Assembly: GCA_027459465.1 (NCBI GenBank)
Contig: DAIDIH010000057.1
Location: 36,516-100,515, forward strand
Length of the DNA stretch: 64,000 bases
Source of the DNA: Bryobacterales bacterium
Lineage (GTDB): Bacteria > Acidobacteriota > Terriglobia > Bryobacterales > Bryobacteraceae
Direction of reading: 5' to 3'
Shown: piece by piece, positions 47,165-57,597 of the stretch
How positions within the stretch are numbered: the first letter of the stretch is position 1
How the letters are laid out: each line of letters begins with the position of its first letter
Program-made: the position numbers and the translations under genes
Notes under the pieces: generated by a model
Seen by the model: the letters and a program-made list of their open reading frames with translations, nothing else
Told to the model about the DNA's origin: nothing
The model's database searches: none

Positions 47165-47404
47165 TCAAGCCGCCGCCCGCAACCGCTTATAAACCCGGAT
47201 CGCCCCCGGCTCCGGGCAAACATAGAAACACAACCCGCACCCGCTGCACCCCTGCCCCGCATACTCCGCCGTGTGATACCCGTACCGGTTCAGCGCCTCG
47301 CCCAGTCGCAACACCTTCGGCACGCACGCCTCCACGCACAGCCCGCAGCCCTTGCACTCCTCCCCGTCAATTGTGACGTAACCCTTATCCAGCTTCTCCG
47401 CCAT
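47165..47404 (-). CDS. 4Fe-4S ferredoxin-type (delta) subunit
   Basis: [16 protein letters not shown]...[14 protein letters not shown]. Confidence 0.9.
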   Translation of the reverse strand: MAEKLDKGYVTIDGEECKGCGLCVEACVPKVLRLGEALNRYGYHTAEYAGQGCSGCGLCFYVCPEPGAIRVYKRLRAAA

Positions 47405-47414
47405 ACCGCCTCCT

Positions 47415-48728
47415 TCAACTCACCAGCGCCGGCGCCAGGTACTTCGCCTTCGCCGCATACTCGGTCAACTCATCCCGAAACTTCGGATGCGCGATCCCAA
47501 TCAATGCCTCGGCCCGCTGCCGCAGCGTCTTCCCATGCAGCGACGCCACCCCGAACTCCGTCACCACGTAATGCACATCCGCCCGCGACGTCACCACCCC
47601 CGTCCCCGCGTCCGGCATCGCCGCAATCCGCGAAATCGTCCCGCCCTTCGCCGTCGCCGGCAGCGCAATCACCGGCCGCCCGCCCTTGGCCCGCGCCGCG
47701 CCCCGCAGAAAATCCACCTGCCCCCCAAACCCGCTGTACGGCCGCGTCCCAATCGAGTCCGAACACACCTGCCCCGTCAAATCCACCTGCATCGCCGAAT
47801 TGATCGCCACCATGTTCTCGTTCCGCGCCACCACAAACGGATCGTTGACATATTTGATCGGATGAAACTCGAAAAACGGGTTCTCCTCGAGGAAATCGAA
47901 CAGCTTCTTCGTCCCCAGCACAAACCCCACCACCGCCTTCCCCGTGTGCAGCGTCTTCCGCGCCCCGTTGATCACACCCTTCTCAATCAGCGGAATCACC
48001 CCGTCCGACACCAGCTCGGAATGAATCCCCAGGTCCCGATGGTCTTCTAAACAGGTCAGCACCGCATCCGGAATCCCGCCGATCCCCAACTGCAGCGTCG
48101 CCCCATCCGGCACCAGCCCCGCCACGTTCTCCGCGATCCTCCGGTGCACCTCCGTGTACGGCTCCCGCTCGAACTCGAGCAGCGGCCGGTTCGTCTCCAC
48201 CGCCGCGTCCACCTCGCTCACATGCAGGAAGCAGTCCCCGTACGTCCGCGGCATCTGCTCGTTCACTTCCGCAATCACATATTTCGCCGACCGCGCCGCC
48301 GTCAGCGAACAGTCCACCGCCACGCCAAAACTCATGTACCCATGCCGGTCCGGCGGCGCCACCTGCACCAAAGCCACATCCAGCGGCAGCGCCCCGTTCG
48401 TCAACAAATCGTCGATCTCGCTCAAAAAAACCGGCGTATAATCCGCCCGCCCGCTCTGCACCGCCTCCCGCACATTCGAGCCCATGAACAATGCGTTGTG
48501 CCGGAAAATCCCCTCATACTCCGGCCTCGCATACGCCGCATCGCCCAGCGTCAGCATGCTCGTCACTTCTACGTTCCGCAACACCGGCGCCCGTCCCACC
48601 AGCGCATCCACCAAAGGCTGCGGCGTCGCGTTCCCCTGCTGGATCCACACCCGGTCCCCGGACTCCACCACCCGCAGCGCCTCCCGCGCCGTCTTCCTCT
48701 TCGCCTCGTACTCTTCCCGCCACGCCAT
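47415..48728 (-). CDS. Acetyl-CoA hydrolase/transferase family CoA-transferase
   Basis: [83 protein letters not shown]. Confidence 0.88.
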   Translation of the reverse strand: MAWREEYEAKRKTAREALRVVESGDRVWIQQGNATPQPLVDALVGRAPVLRNVEVTSMLTLGDAAYARPEYEGIFRHNALFMGSNVREAVQSGRADYTPVFLSEIDDLLTNGALPLDVALVQVAPPDRHGYMSFGVAVDCSLTAARSAKYVIAEVNEQMPRTYGDCFLHVSEVDAAVETNRPLLEFEREPYTEVHRRIAENVAGLVPDGATLQLGIGGIPDAVLTCLEDHRDLGIHSELVSDGVIPLIEKGVINGARKTLHTGKAVVGFVLGTKKLFDFLEENPFFEFHPIKYVNDPFVVARNENMVAINSAMQVDLTGQVCSDSIGTRPYSGFGGQVDFLRGAARAKGGRPVIALPATAKGGTISRIAAMPDAGTGVVTSRADVHYVVTEFGVASLHGKTLRQRAEALIGIAHPKFRDELTEYAAKAKYLAPALVS

Positions 48729-48885
48729 CCCGCAATTCCCCCGTATCTAATCTATAAACACCACTTTCATGTGGTGCTTGCTCTTCACCCACCCAAAGCA
48801 TAATCCCGTTTCCCTGTTCCGTCAATGCACGCCGCGCCTCCCCGGACCACCTGCCCTCCGGTGCGAAAATCGATCAGGAGCGCTT

Positions 48886-50277
48886 ATGGACCCCGAAGCC
48901 GGGAACCCGTCCCTACGCTTTCGTCTCGAGCACGACTCCATGGGGGACGTGCGCGTTCCCGCCGAAGCCCTCTATGGAGCGCAGACGCAGCGCGCGGTCG
49001 AAAACTTCCCCATCAGCCGGCTTCGCTTCCCCCGGCCCTTTCTCCGCGCCCTCGGCCTCATCAAAGCCTGCGCCGCTCGCGTCAACGCGCAACTCGGCGC
49101 ACTCCCGCCCGCCCTCGCTGCCGCCATCGAGAACGCGGCCAATCAAGTGACGGAGGGCGCCCACGACGCCCACTTCGTCGTCGACGTGTTCCAGACCGGA
49201 AGCGGCACCTCCACCAACATGAACGCCAACGAGGTCATCGCCCGGCTTTCCCACACGCACCCGAATGATCACGTCAACCGCAGCCAGTCGAGCAACGACG
49301 TGATCCCCACCGCCATCCACATCGCCGCCGCCGAACTCGCAACCGGCCAATTGCTGCCGGAAATGGAGAAACTCCGCTCGGCCCTCGAGCAAAAATCGCT
49401 CGAGCTTTGGGACGTCGTCAAGGTCGGCCGCACTCACCTGCAGGATGCCGTTCCCCTCCGCCTCGGCCAGGAATTCAGCGGCTACGCCCGCCAGGTGGAA
49501 CTCGCCGCGGCGCGCCTGACTCTCGCCCTCGACGGGATTTATGAGTTACCCATCGGAGGAACCGCCGTCGGCACCGGACTCAATGCCCCGCCCGGCTTCG
49601 GCGCCGCCGTCACCCAACTCATCGCCGGCCGCACCGGCCTTCCCTTCCGCGAAGCCCGCAACCACTTCGAAGCCCAGGCCGCCCGCGACGCCGTATCCTT
49701 TCTAAGCGGCGCCCTGAGAACTTACTCGATCGCCCTCACCAAGATCGCCAACGATATCCGCTGGCTCGCCTCCGGCCCGCGCTGCGGCATCGCCGAAGTC
49801 CGCCTGCCGGCCGTGCAGCCTGGCTCCAGCATCATGCCGGGCAAAGTCAACCCCGTCATCGCCGAAAGCGTCCTCATGGTTTGCGCCCAGGTAATCGGCT
49901 ACGACGCCGCCATCGCCTGGGCCTGCGCCGCCGGCAATTTCGAACTCAACACCATGATGCCCGTCATCGCCTATGATCTGCTCGAGTCTCTCGATATCCT
50001 CGCCGCGGCCACACGCAACTTCACCCAACGCTGCGTCGAAGGCATCGAGGCCGACCCCGATCGCGCCCGCTCGCTCCTTGAGCGCTCCTTCGCCCTCGCC
50101 ACCGCCTTAGCCCCCGAAATCGGCTACGAACGCACCGCCGCCATCGTCCACGAAGCCTGGCAGTCCAATCGCTCGGTCCGCGAAGTCGCCGAAGAAAAAA
50201 GCGGCCTGTCTGCCGAAAGGCTGAACCAACTCTTCGACGCGGCCCGGCAGGCCGGCGGCCCACCACACCCACCCTAA
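48886..50277 (+). CDS. fumC: Class II fumarase
   Basis: GSGTSTNMNANEVIARL, GSSIMPGKVNPVIAES signature; full length. Confidence 0.92.
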   Translation: MDPEAGNPSLRFRLEHDSMGDVRVPAEALYGAQTQRAVENFPISRLRFPRPFLRALGLIKACAARVNAQLGALPPALAAAIENAANQVTEGAHDAHFVVDVFQTGSGTSTNMNANEVIARLSHTHPNDHVNRSQSSNDVIPTAIHIAAAELATGQLLPEMEKLRSALEQKSLELWDVVKVGRTHLQDAVPLRLGQEFSGYARQVELAAARLTLALDGIYELPIGGTAVGTGLNAPPGFGAAVTQLIAGRTGLPFREARNHFEAQAARDAVSFLSGALRTYSIALTKIANDIRWLASGPRCGIAEVRLPAVQPGSSIMPGKVNPVIAESVLMVCAQVIGYDAAIAWACAAGNFELNTMMPVIAYDLLESLDILAAATRNFTQRCVEGIEADPDRARSLLERSFALATALAPEIGYERTAAIVHEAWQSNRSVREVAEEKSGLSAERLNQLFDAARQAGGPPHPP

Positions 50278-50417
50278 CCGCCTCGAAATCCCTCTTCCCA
50301 CTCCCCCGCCGCGCCATTCTTCTTCCTTGACGCTGCCCATTTTGTCCCTATACAATCGGCAAATCGATCCAACGGTCGATGCTCGCCGGCCCGAAATACG
50401 CGCCTGGGAGGGCTCGG

Positions 50418-51134
50418 ATGCGGAACACTCTCGTCACATTCATTGCGTTGGCGTCGGCACTTCTGATTTCCTCGCCGGACGCAGGCCGGCAGGCAGTCGC
50501 ACAGGAGGCAAACACAGCCTATCCGAGGATGGCTCCCCTGGACCAGTATCTGATCTCCGACGAAAACTCCGAGATTGCGCTCGCCCGCAGCGCCGCGCCG
50601 AAGTCCATTTCCGCCGCGGCCGCCGTGATGGTGCTGGGGCGCAAGGGCTACAAGACCGCTGTGAAGGGCACAAATGGATTTCTCTGCCTCGTCGAGAGAT
50701 CGTGGGCGCAGGACTCCGATAACGCGGAGTACTGGAACCCGAAGATGCGCGCGCCCCATTGCTTCAACGCCATCGCCGCAAAGACCTTTGCGCCCATTTA
50801 TCTGAGGAAGACCAGACTCGTGCTGGCGGGAAAGTCGAGAGAGGAAGTCGCCCGGGAAATTGCAGCCGCGCTGGACAACAAAGAGTTACCCGCCCTGGAG
50901 CCAGGCGCGATGGCTTATATGATGTCGAAACAGCAGTACTTGAACGACCACGATAAGAATTGGCGCTCGCATGCGATGTTTTTCTTCGCCGGCGACATGA
51001 CCAACAGCTTCGCCGCCTCCGCTCCCGACTCGCCGGTCATGGTGGCGCATGACCCGGAAAGTCGCGTCACCGTTCTGTTCCTCCTCGCAGACAAGTGGTC
51101 CGATGGTTCGCCCGCTCCATCGAACACGCCCTGA
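50418..51134 (+). CDS. Secreted hypothetical protein
   Basis: Signal peptide MRNTLVTFIALASALLISSPDAGRQAVAQ. Confidence 0.65.
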   Translation: MRNTLVTFIALASALLISSPDAGRQAVAQEANTAYPRMAPLDQYLISDENSEIALARSAAPKSISAAAAVMVLGRKGYKTAVKGTNGFLCLVERSWAQDSDNAEYWNPKMRAPHCFNAIAAKTFAPIYLRKTRLVLAGKSREEVAREIAAALDNKELPALEPGAMAYMMSKQQYLNDHDKNWRSHAMFFFAGDMTNSFAASAPDSPVMVAHDPESRVTVLFLLADKWSDGSPAPSNTP

Positions 51135-51158
51135 TCCGCGCCCTGCCCCCGCCCCCGC

Positions 51159-52814
51159 TCACATCTCACCCCGCTTCGCCGCCCCCACCGCATGCTCCGC
51201 CGCCCGGTACGCCAGCGCCTGTATCGTCGCCGTCGGCTGCTGCCTCCCCGACGTCACGAAGTTACTCCCATCCACCAGATACAGGTTCCGAACGTCATGC
51301 GTCCGGCTATGCGCATCCACCACAGACTTCAACCGGTCCCGCCCCATCCGGCAAGTCCCCATCAGGTGCCGGCTCGGCATGTTATCCGTGACGGCCCACG
51401 GCTGAACCCACGTCTTCTTCGCCCCCGCCGCGTCCAGAATCTCCACTTGCTTCCCGATCAGCCATTTTATCGTCGCCGCATCGTCCGGATGATAGTCGTA
51501 GGTAATCCTCACCGCCGGCAACCCCCACGCATCTTTCACCTGAGGATCCAGAGTAACCGTGCTCTTCGCCTGCCCGAGCGACGTCGCGTGCGATAACAGC
51601 GCCATCGTGCGGCTGAAGTAAGTTCCAAGTAAGTTCTTGTACTCACTCCCCCACCGCGGCGCATCCGCCGGCAGTCCATGCAGCGCAAATCCCGCCGGAT
51701 AAAAATCGAACCGCGCATCGATCCCGCCGCCGCCATAGAATCCGCGCTTGGGGTCCGCCGCATAGTAATCGTGAATCAGCCGCGTTACCTGAATCCCTTT
51801 GTACTCATTCAGCGGATGCTCGAACAGGCCCTGCACTTCGGACCCGTTATCCCACATGAGGTACTTCCCCACCAGGCCGCTCGAATTCGCCAGACCCTCC
51901 GGAAAACGCGCCGACTTCGACAGCAGCAGTAACTTCGGCGTCTCCACCCCATTGGCGCAAACAAACACCGCCTTCGCCCGCTGAATGACTTCTTGCCGCC
52001 TCCCGTCAAAGTAAACCGCGCCCGTCGCCCGCCCCGCGCTGTCGGTCTCAATCTTCCGCACGTAGCAGTTCGCCCGCACCTCGCACCGCCCCGTCGCCTC
52101 CGCCGCCGGAATCACGCTCACCAGCGTGCTCGACTTCGCCCGCATCTCGCACCCGAACGATTCGCAAAATCCGCAGTTCGAGCACGCCGCCCGCCCTTGA
52201 TACGGCCGCGAAAGTATCGCCACCGGCGCCGGAAACGGATGCAGCCCCAGCTTCTTCGTCGCCCGCTCGAACAGCACCCCCGAAGACTTCACCGGCATCG
52301 GCGGCAGCGGATACGGCTTCGATCGCGGCGCCTCGAACGGATTCGCCCCCGCCAGCCCTGACACGCCCAACTCGTACTCGGCCTTCGTGTAATACGGCTC
52401 CAGGTCCGCATAAGAGATCGGCCAATCCTGAAGTTCGGCCCCGCTTACCTCGCCGAACAAACTCCGCTCCCGGAAATCGCTCTCATGAAACCGCCAGTAG
52501 TTGGCGGTAAAATGCACGCTGCCTCCGCCCACCTGCCGCCCGTATTCGATCGCTTTCATCGGTACCGCAACATCCGCCTCCGACTTACGATGCAGGATCG
52601 GCTGAACCTTCGGATCGTTCGTCAACCCCGGCTCAAACGTGTACTTGATTTCATCGTGCGAGTAATCCTTCTCGTGTAAGTAGGGCCCTTGCTCCAGCAC
52701 CACCACCTGAAACCCCGCCGTCGCTAACTCCTTCGCCACAACGCCCCCCGCCGCGCCCGCCCCGATCACCAGAAAATCAACGCGGTCCGAAGGCCGGAAC
52801 TTCACCCCGCTCAT
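51159..52814 (-). CDS. GMC-family oxidoreductase
   Basis: DFLVIGAGAAGGVVAKELATAGFQVVVLEQG; C-terminal NLYLVDGSNFVTSGRQQPTATIQALAYRAAEH. Confidence 0.9.
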   Translation of the reverse strand: MSGVKFRPSDRVDFLVIGAGAAGGVVAKELATAGFQVVVLEQGPYLHEKDYSHDEIKYTFEPGLTNDPKVQPILHRKSEADVAVPMKAIEYGRQVGGGSVHFTANYWRFHESDFRERSLFGEVSGAELQDWPISYADLEPYYTKAEYELGVSGLAGANPFEAPRSKPYPLPPMPVKSSGVLFERATKKLGLHPFPAPVAILSRPYQGRAACSNCGFCESFGCEMRAKSSTLVSVIPAAEATGRCEVRANCYVRKIETDSAGRATGAVYFDGRRQEVIQRAKAVFVCANGVETPKLLLLSKSARFPEGLANSSGLVGKYLMWDNGSEVQGLFEHPLNEYKGIQVTRLIHDYYAADPKRGFYGGGGIDARFDFYPAGFALHGLPADAPRWGSEYKNLLGTYFSRTMALLSHATSLGQAKSTVTLDPQVKDAWGLPAVRITYDYHPDDAATIKWLIGKQVEILDAAGAKKTWVQPWAVTDNMPSRHLMGTCRMGRDRLKSVVDAHSRTHDVRNLYLVDGSNFVTSGRQQPTATIQALAYRAAEHAVGAAKRGEM

Positions 52815-53368
52815 TCCTTCTCCCCACTTACTTCCGCGTCGTAGTAACCAAACGGCGGCTGGTACGCCATCCATCCCTCAAACCCGATCTGCCGCCACCC
52901 GACTTTCCCCCGGTTCCCCCCATACCTCGGATCACCCAGAAACCCAAGCACCGTATGCGTCCGGAGTAACTCGAAGAATTCCGTATTCTCAATGCTCCGG
53001 ATCAGCGCCTTCTGCTGCTCATCGCTCAGCGCCGCGATCCCCGCCGAACCCGGAAACATCTCCAGGCGCTTCTTCTGTAACTCCGCCATCCCCGTCCGGT
53101 ACGCCTCCCGCTCATCACGCGCAAACGTCTCGAGCGCCCGGTCGATAAAGTAAATCACGCCCGCCTCCCGCGCCCCCGGCCCATCCGTCGACGGAATAAT
53201 CTGCGCCGCAATCGCCTCAATCTCCCCGGCGCTGTCCTTGTCGAAACTCTTAAACTCCCCACCCCCGGCCTGCACCCGCTCCCGCGCCTGCTCCTGCGCG
53301 GCGATTAGCTCCGGCCACGCCGCCATCGCCAGCGACGACAACATCCACTCCCTCCGCGTTGCGCCCAT
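52811..53368 (-). CDS. Gluconate 2-dehydrogenase subunit 3-like protein with Tat-like leader
   Basis: TRREWMLSSLAMAAWP; FDKDSAGEIEAIAAQIIPSTDGPGAREAGVIYFIDRAL; overlaps the GMC gene. Confidence 0.8.
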   Translation of the reverse strand: MGATRREWMLSSLAMAAWPELIAAQEQARERVQAGGGEFKSFDKDSAGEIEAIAAQIIPSTDGPGAREAGVIYFIDRALETFARDEREAYRTGMAELQKKRLEMFPGSAGIAALSDEQQKALIRSIENTEFFELLRTHTVLGFLGDPRYGGNRGKVGWRQIGFEGWMAYQPPFGYYDAEVSGEKE

Positions 53369-53463
53369 AGTGTGTTGCATTATCCCACGGACGTAAGTTA
53401 CTTGGGTCGCCCAGTCCCTCGCGGCGGCACGGCGCTATACTGGGCGCCTGAGGGAGGTGTGCT

Positions 53464-53736
53464 ATGCCGAAGTTCGTAATCGAAAGAGAAATCCCGGGAG
53501 CCGGAAAACTGTCCCCAGCCGAGTTACACTCGATCGCCCAGAAGTCCTGCAACGTCCTCCGCGCCATGGGGCCGCAAATCCAATGGGTCGAAAGCTTCGT
53601 CACCGACGACAAAATCTACTGCGTCTACATCGCTCCCGATGAAGCCGCCGTCCTCGAACATGCCCGCCAGGGCGGCTTCCCCGCCAATCGCATCTCTGAG
53701 GTCCGCTCCGTGATCGATCCAACTACTTCCGAGTAG
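53464..53736 (+). CDS. DUF4242-like small protein
   Basis: MPKFVIEREIPGAGKLSPAELHSIAQKSCNVLRAMGPQIQWVESFVTDDKIYCVYIAPDEAAV. Confidence 0.7.
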   Translation: MPKFVIEREIPGAGKLSPAELHSIAQKSCNVLRAMGPQIQWVESFVTDDKIYCVYIAPDEAAVLEHARQGGFPANRISEVRSVIDPTTSE

Positions 53737-53766
53737 AACCGCTACCGCACCCTAACGCCATCCTCG

Positions 53767-54351
53767 TCACTTCCGCGCCGCGAACGCCCGCCAGAACGCG
53801 TCCACCACCGCTTCCGCGCGCGGCCTCTGATCTTCCTGTGCCTCCCCGTCCTTGTGAAAGATATGCCAATACAGCATGGGCCCCAGCAACAGGCCGATCG
53901 CCATCTCCGCATCCAACCCCGCCTGCAACTCGCCTTTCTTCATCCCCCGCTCCACCAGCCGCCGAATCTCCCGCCTCGCCGGATCCGTCACCATCCTCCG
54001 CCACGCCGCCCCGAACGTCCGGTTCCGCGCCGAGTAGGCAATCACGTGCGGAAGAATCTTGTCCCGAAGCTCCGGATTCTCCGGCGGCCGGTAAGCCAGC
54101 AGCGCCGCCATGTCCGCCCGCGTGTCGCCCGTGTCGAACTTCGGCCGCGCCTTCAACCCGCTCGCCTCCGCCAGCATCTCCATAAGCAGCGCTTCCTTAT
54201 TCGCCCAATGCTTGTAAATCGTCGCCTTGCTCACGCCCGATCTGCGCGCCACCGCATCCATGCTCGTCCCCTCGATGCCCTGCTCGGCAATCAGTTCCAG
54301 CGCCGCCTTCAGCACTTTCTTGTGCGCGCTGGCGCTCGGTCCCCTCGGCAT
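53767..54351 (-). CDS. TetR-family transcriptional regulator
   Basis: KKVLKAALELIAEQGIEGTSMDAVARRSGVSKATIYKHWANKEALL. Confidence 0.92.
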   Translation of the reverse strand: MPRGPSASAHKKVLKAALELIAEQGIEGTSMDAVARRSGVSKATIYKHWANKEALLMEMLAEASGLKARPKFDTGDTRADMAALLAYRPPENPELRDKILPHVIAYSARNRTFGAAWRRMVTDPARREIRRLVERGMKKGELQAGLDAEMAIGLLLGPMLYWHIFHKDGEAQEDQRPRAEAVVDAFWRAFAARK

Positions 54352-54354
54352 CCC

Positions 54355-55101
54355 TCAAACCTCGATCTTCGAGAACAAGTGACTTCCGGCGCCCAGCAAC
54401 ACCAGCGCCACCGCCGCCAGCACCGCGACATCGGCCGCAAGCCCGAATTCCGCCCGGCCAATCAGCGTGCTTCTTAGCCCGTCCACCCCGTAGGCCAGCG
54501 GGTCCATCCGAGTAATGACGCTCAGCACCCGCGGCAGATGGTCGAGCGGAAAAAGCGCGCCCGAAAGGAAAAACACCGGCATCACCAGAAAATTCATCGT
54601 GAGCTGGAACCCCTGTATATTCTCGATCGCCGAGCCGATCGCCGTCCCCAGCGCGCTGAATAGCGCCGCGATCAGCCCCATGAACAGCAGCGCCAGCGGC
54701 AGCATCCGCAAATCCACTACCCGGAATCCGGCCACGAACGCTACCACCGCCACCAGCAGTCCCTGGATGCACGCCACCGTCGCCCCGCCCAGCGTCCGGC
54801 CCAGCATCACCTGAATCCGCGGCACCGGAGCAACGAGCGTCTCTTTCAAAAACCCGAACTGCCGGTCCCACAGAAGGCCCATTCCCGAGAAGACCGAGCT
54901 GAAAAGCACCGTCATCGCAATCACCCCCGGCGCCACAAACTGCACGTAACTTCCTTCGCCCGCCCTCTGGAACACCGGCCCCAGTCCGAAACCCAATGCC
55001 AGCAGATAAAGTAGCGGCTGCCCGAGCGATGCCACCACCTGCGCGCGCGACCGCACGTACCGCCGCAGCTCCCGCAGCCACAATATGTAAATCGCGCTCA
55101 T
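54355..55101 (-). CDS. ABC-2 type transporter permease
   Basis: Multiple TM segments; LVAPVPRIQVMLGRTLGGATVACIQGLLV. Confidence 0.88.
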   Translation of the reverse strand: MSAIYILWLRELRRYVRSRAQVVASLGQPLLYLLALGFGLGPVFQRAGEGSYVQFVAPGVIAMTVLFSSVFSGMGLLWDRQFGFLKETLVAPVPRIQVMLGRTLGGATVACIQGLLVAVVAFVAGFRVVDLRMLPLALLFMGLIAALFSALGTAIGSAIENIQGFQLTMNFLVMPVFFLSGALFPLDHLPRVLSVITRMDPLAYGVDGLRSTLIGRAEFGLAADVAVLAAVALVLLGAGSHLFSKIEV

Positions 55102-55892
55102 CGGCGGTTCCCCCACATCCTCGCCATCGTCTTCAGTTGATCGCGGCCCGCGTCCGCCGCCTCATCCCGGATCGTCGATCCCGTCAGCGCCAGGAACGCC
55201 TCTTCGAGCGATTCTTTCCCCGTCTGCTGCTTCAACTCCTGCGGCGAACCCAGCGCCACAATCTTCCCGTGGTCCATAATCGCGATCCGCTGCGCCACCC
55301 GTTCCGCCTCATCCATGTAATGCGTCGTCAGGAACACCGTCACCCCCTCGGTCTGATTCAGATGCTTCACATGGGTCCACAGTTGGTTCCGCGTCTGCGG
55401 ATCCAGCCCCAGCGTCGGCTCGTCCAGGAACAGAATCTTCGGCGTGTGCAGCAACCCTCGCGCAATCTCCAGCCGCCGCTTCATCCCTCCCGAAAACATC
55501 TTCACCAGGTCGTTGCGCCGCTCCCACAACTCGAACAGCCGCAGCAGCCGCTCGGTCCTTTCCGCCCGCACCTTCCGCGGCACGTGATAAAAAACCCCGT
55601 GCAGTTCCATGTTTTCCTGCGCGGTCATGTCTCCATCGAGACTCGGATCCTGAAACACAATCCCAAACCGCCGCCGCACCTCGTGAGGGTGCTTGGCCAC
55701 ATCGAGCCCATCGATCTCGATCGCCCCCGCCGTCGGCCGCAACAGCGTCGTCAGCATCTTGATCGTAGTCGTCTTCCCCGCCCCATTCGGCCCCAAAAAC
55801 GCGAAGATCTCCCCCGCCCCGACCTCGAACGAAATCCGGTCGACCGCGCAGAAATCCCCGAATTGACGAACAAGATTCTCAACCCGGATCAT
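55098..55892 (-). CDS. ABC transporter ATP-binding protein
   Basis: Walker A GPNGAGKTTTIKML; FSGGMKRRLEIARGLLHTPKILFLDEPTLGLD. Confidence 0.95.
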   Translation of the reverse strand: MIRVENLVRQFGDFCAVDRISFEVGAGEIFAFLGPNGAGKTTTIKMLTTLLRPTAGAIEIDGLDVAKHPHEVRRRFGIVFQDPSLDGDMTAQENMELHGVFYHVPRKVRAERTERLLRLFELWERRNDLVKMFSGGMKRRLEIARGLLHTPKILFLDEPTLGLDPQTRNQLWTHVKHLNQTEGVTVFLTTHYMDEAERVAQRIAIMDHGKIVALGSPQELKQQTGKESLEEAFLALTGSTIRDEAADAGRDQLKTMARMWGNRR

Positions 55893-55899
55893 TTAACCA

Positions 55900-55928
55900 A
55901 TACTAAACGGTTCAGTTTAGTTCGTCAA
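55900..55928 (-). promoter_or_regulatory. Promoter with embedded TetR-type palindromic operator for the ABC/TetR operon
   Basis: Minus strand TTGACG-17-TAGTAT; perfect palindrome ACTAAAC-GGTTCA-GTTTAGT at 55902-55921. Confidence 0.75.
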
Positions 55929-56025
55929 CCCAAAACCGCCGCCGAATTAAACGGGCCCGCCCGTAGCGATTCAAGTTTCTGGCGAAGCCGTCCTCGTCTT
56001 GGCGAGTGACCTCGTAGCTCATCCC

Positions 56026-56490
56026 TCAGGAGATCGACTTGAGCGGAATCGTTTCGCCCCGCCCATGCTCCTCCAGCGCCGCGCGCAGGATGGCATCAAG
56101 CTCAGGGTCCAGCATAGACTCGAGTGCAACGATGCAGTCTTTTATCTGCTCGTTGCAACTCTCCAAGCAGCGAAGCGGCTCCCCCGCCTCGGGATCCTCA
56201 AAGTAACTCCGTTCCCTCGCGGTAGCAAGCGTACGCTTGGCCATCTGCTCCAACGGCAGTAGCTTCGCATGGAGCGACTGCACCAGCTCCCGGTCGTACG
56301 TGGCGGACTGCACAACGCGATCCGCGATGTAGAGCGCAGCCGCGTAAGGCCGCAGCATGTCCAGCACCGCGCGCGGCAGCACCTGCCTCGCCCGCTCGCC
56401 AGCCTCGGCATCGTCGATGTTCTTACGCGCAGCGCTGGCGAGCGCGGCTTGTTGCTCCATCTCTTCGCCAATGATGCCGAGTGTTGACAT
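56026..56490 (-). CDS. Hypothetical protein
   Basis: MSTLGIIGEEMEQQAALASAARKNIDDAEAGERARQVLPRAVLDML... Confidence 0.5.
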   Translation of the reverse strand: MSTLGIIGEEMEQQAALASAARKNIDDAEAGERARQVLPRAVLDMLRPYAAALYIADRVVQSATYDRELVQSLHAKLLPLEQMAKRTLATARERSYFEDPEAGEPLRCLESCNEQIKDCIVALESMLDPELDAILRAALEEHGRGETIPLKSIS

Positions 56491-56594
56491 CGCGATACCC
56501 TCCCACAGACCATGATGACACGCAGCCGCGCACGACAATTCTTCGCTCCCGCCCCGCTGCACCGCCTTCGAACAACAGACCCCGCTGCCTCACC

Positions 56595-57137
56595 TCAGAC
56601 AGACCGACGCCCCCTCTCGATCGCTTCCCAGTCTTCCCGTAACGTATAGAAAAACACGGCCGCCTCACCTTTCCTCACGAAATCCCGCCGCGCCGAATGA
56701 ATCCGGCCAGCCACGGCACAGGACGCCTGATTCGACGGCCGAACGATCGAGCAGACAAGGTCGCAGGATGTGCGGGTAAATCCAAGATCAAGGCAGCCTC
56801 GCGCAGCCTCGGTGGCATAGCCCTTGCCGCGTTCGCTTTCGAGCACGTGGTAGCCGATCTCCAGTTCCATCCGGCCCTCCACCTCCTGATACGTCAGCCC
56901 ACAGTCCCCGATGAATCTTCCCTCCGCCTTCAACTCGACCGCCCACAGCCCGAATCCTTATTCGTCGTAGTTCCTCAGGTTCCACTCGATCCATGCCCGT
57001 ACCCGCGACAGGTCCCTCATCTCCGGATAAAAGCGCCGCGCGTACGGATCGGCGAACACCTCGAAGAGCGCCGCTTCATCCGCAAGACTGTACGGGCGCA
57101 GCCGCAGCCGTTCCGTCTCGAGAATTTCGATGGCCAT
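56595..57137 (-). pseudogene. GNAT (RimJ/RimL-type) acetyltransferase interrupted by an in-frame TAA
   Basis: MAIEILETERLRLRPYSLADEAALFEVFADPYARRFYPEMRDLSRVRAWIEWNLRNYDE*GFGLWAVELKAEGRFIGDCGLTYQEVEGRMELEIGYHVLESERGKGYATEAAR; TAA at 56958-56960. Confidence 0.8.
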
Positions 57138-57247
57138 GTCGTCAGCTACAAACTTTCCCAGCCGCGCCGGCGGGACCGCCGCAATCCTCGCGCGGCCTCC
57201 GCGCAGCGTCCCCTGCTGAGAGGCGCCAATATATGATGGGCCACGAG

Positions 57248-57485
57248 TCATTCCAGCCCATCCTCGCCCCAGCGCCTAGCCCTTTGAATCCCGGCAAACC
57301 CCGCCGCCGTCAGCGTATCGCGAATCTCTTCTTCGCTCCAGCAGACCTCTTCTACGCGCTCCGCGGGCCGCGCGGCACATTCCCCGCCACCACGCCAAAC
57401 GTCTTCCCCTTTCTCGACCCGGATCCTCATCTCACCATACATCGGACTCCCGATCACGTACTGCCCGCTCGCCGGATCCACCGCT
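57248..57485 (-). pseudogene. Composite gene remnants: GH92 C-terminal fragment plus methyltransferase-like C-terminal fragment
   Basis: AVDPASGQYVIGSPMYGEMRIRVEKG parallels VNPASGEYMIGSPMYGEMSIRLENG of the intact GH92 gene; frameshift at a G run, then CWSEEEIRDTLTAAGFAGIQ. Confidence 0.65.
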
Positions 57486-57597
57486 GTCCCGGATCGAGCA
57501 CGCCGTGCAGCGCGTGACATGGAGCGGCACGGACCCCCGTGCTCACCCATGCAATGCCGGTATTTTCGGCAAAATAAGGGGGTCCGCAAGAAGTTCC

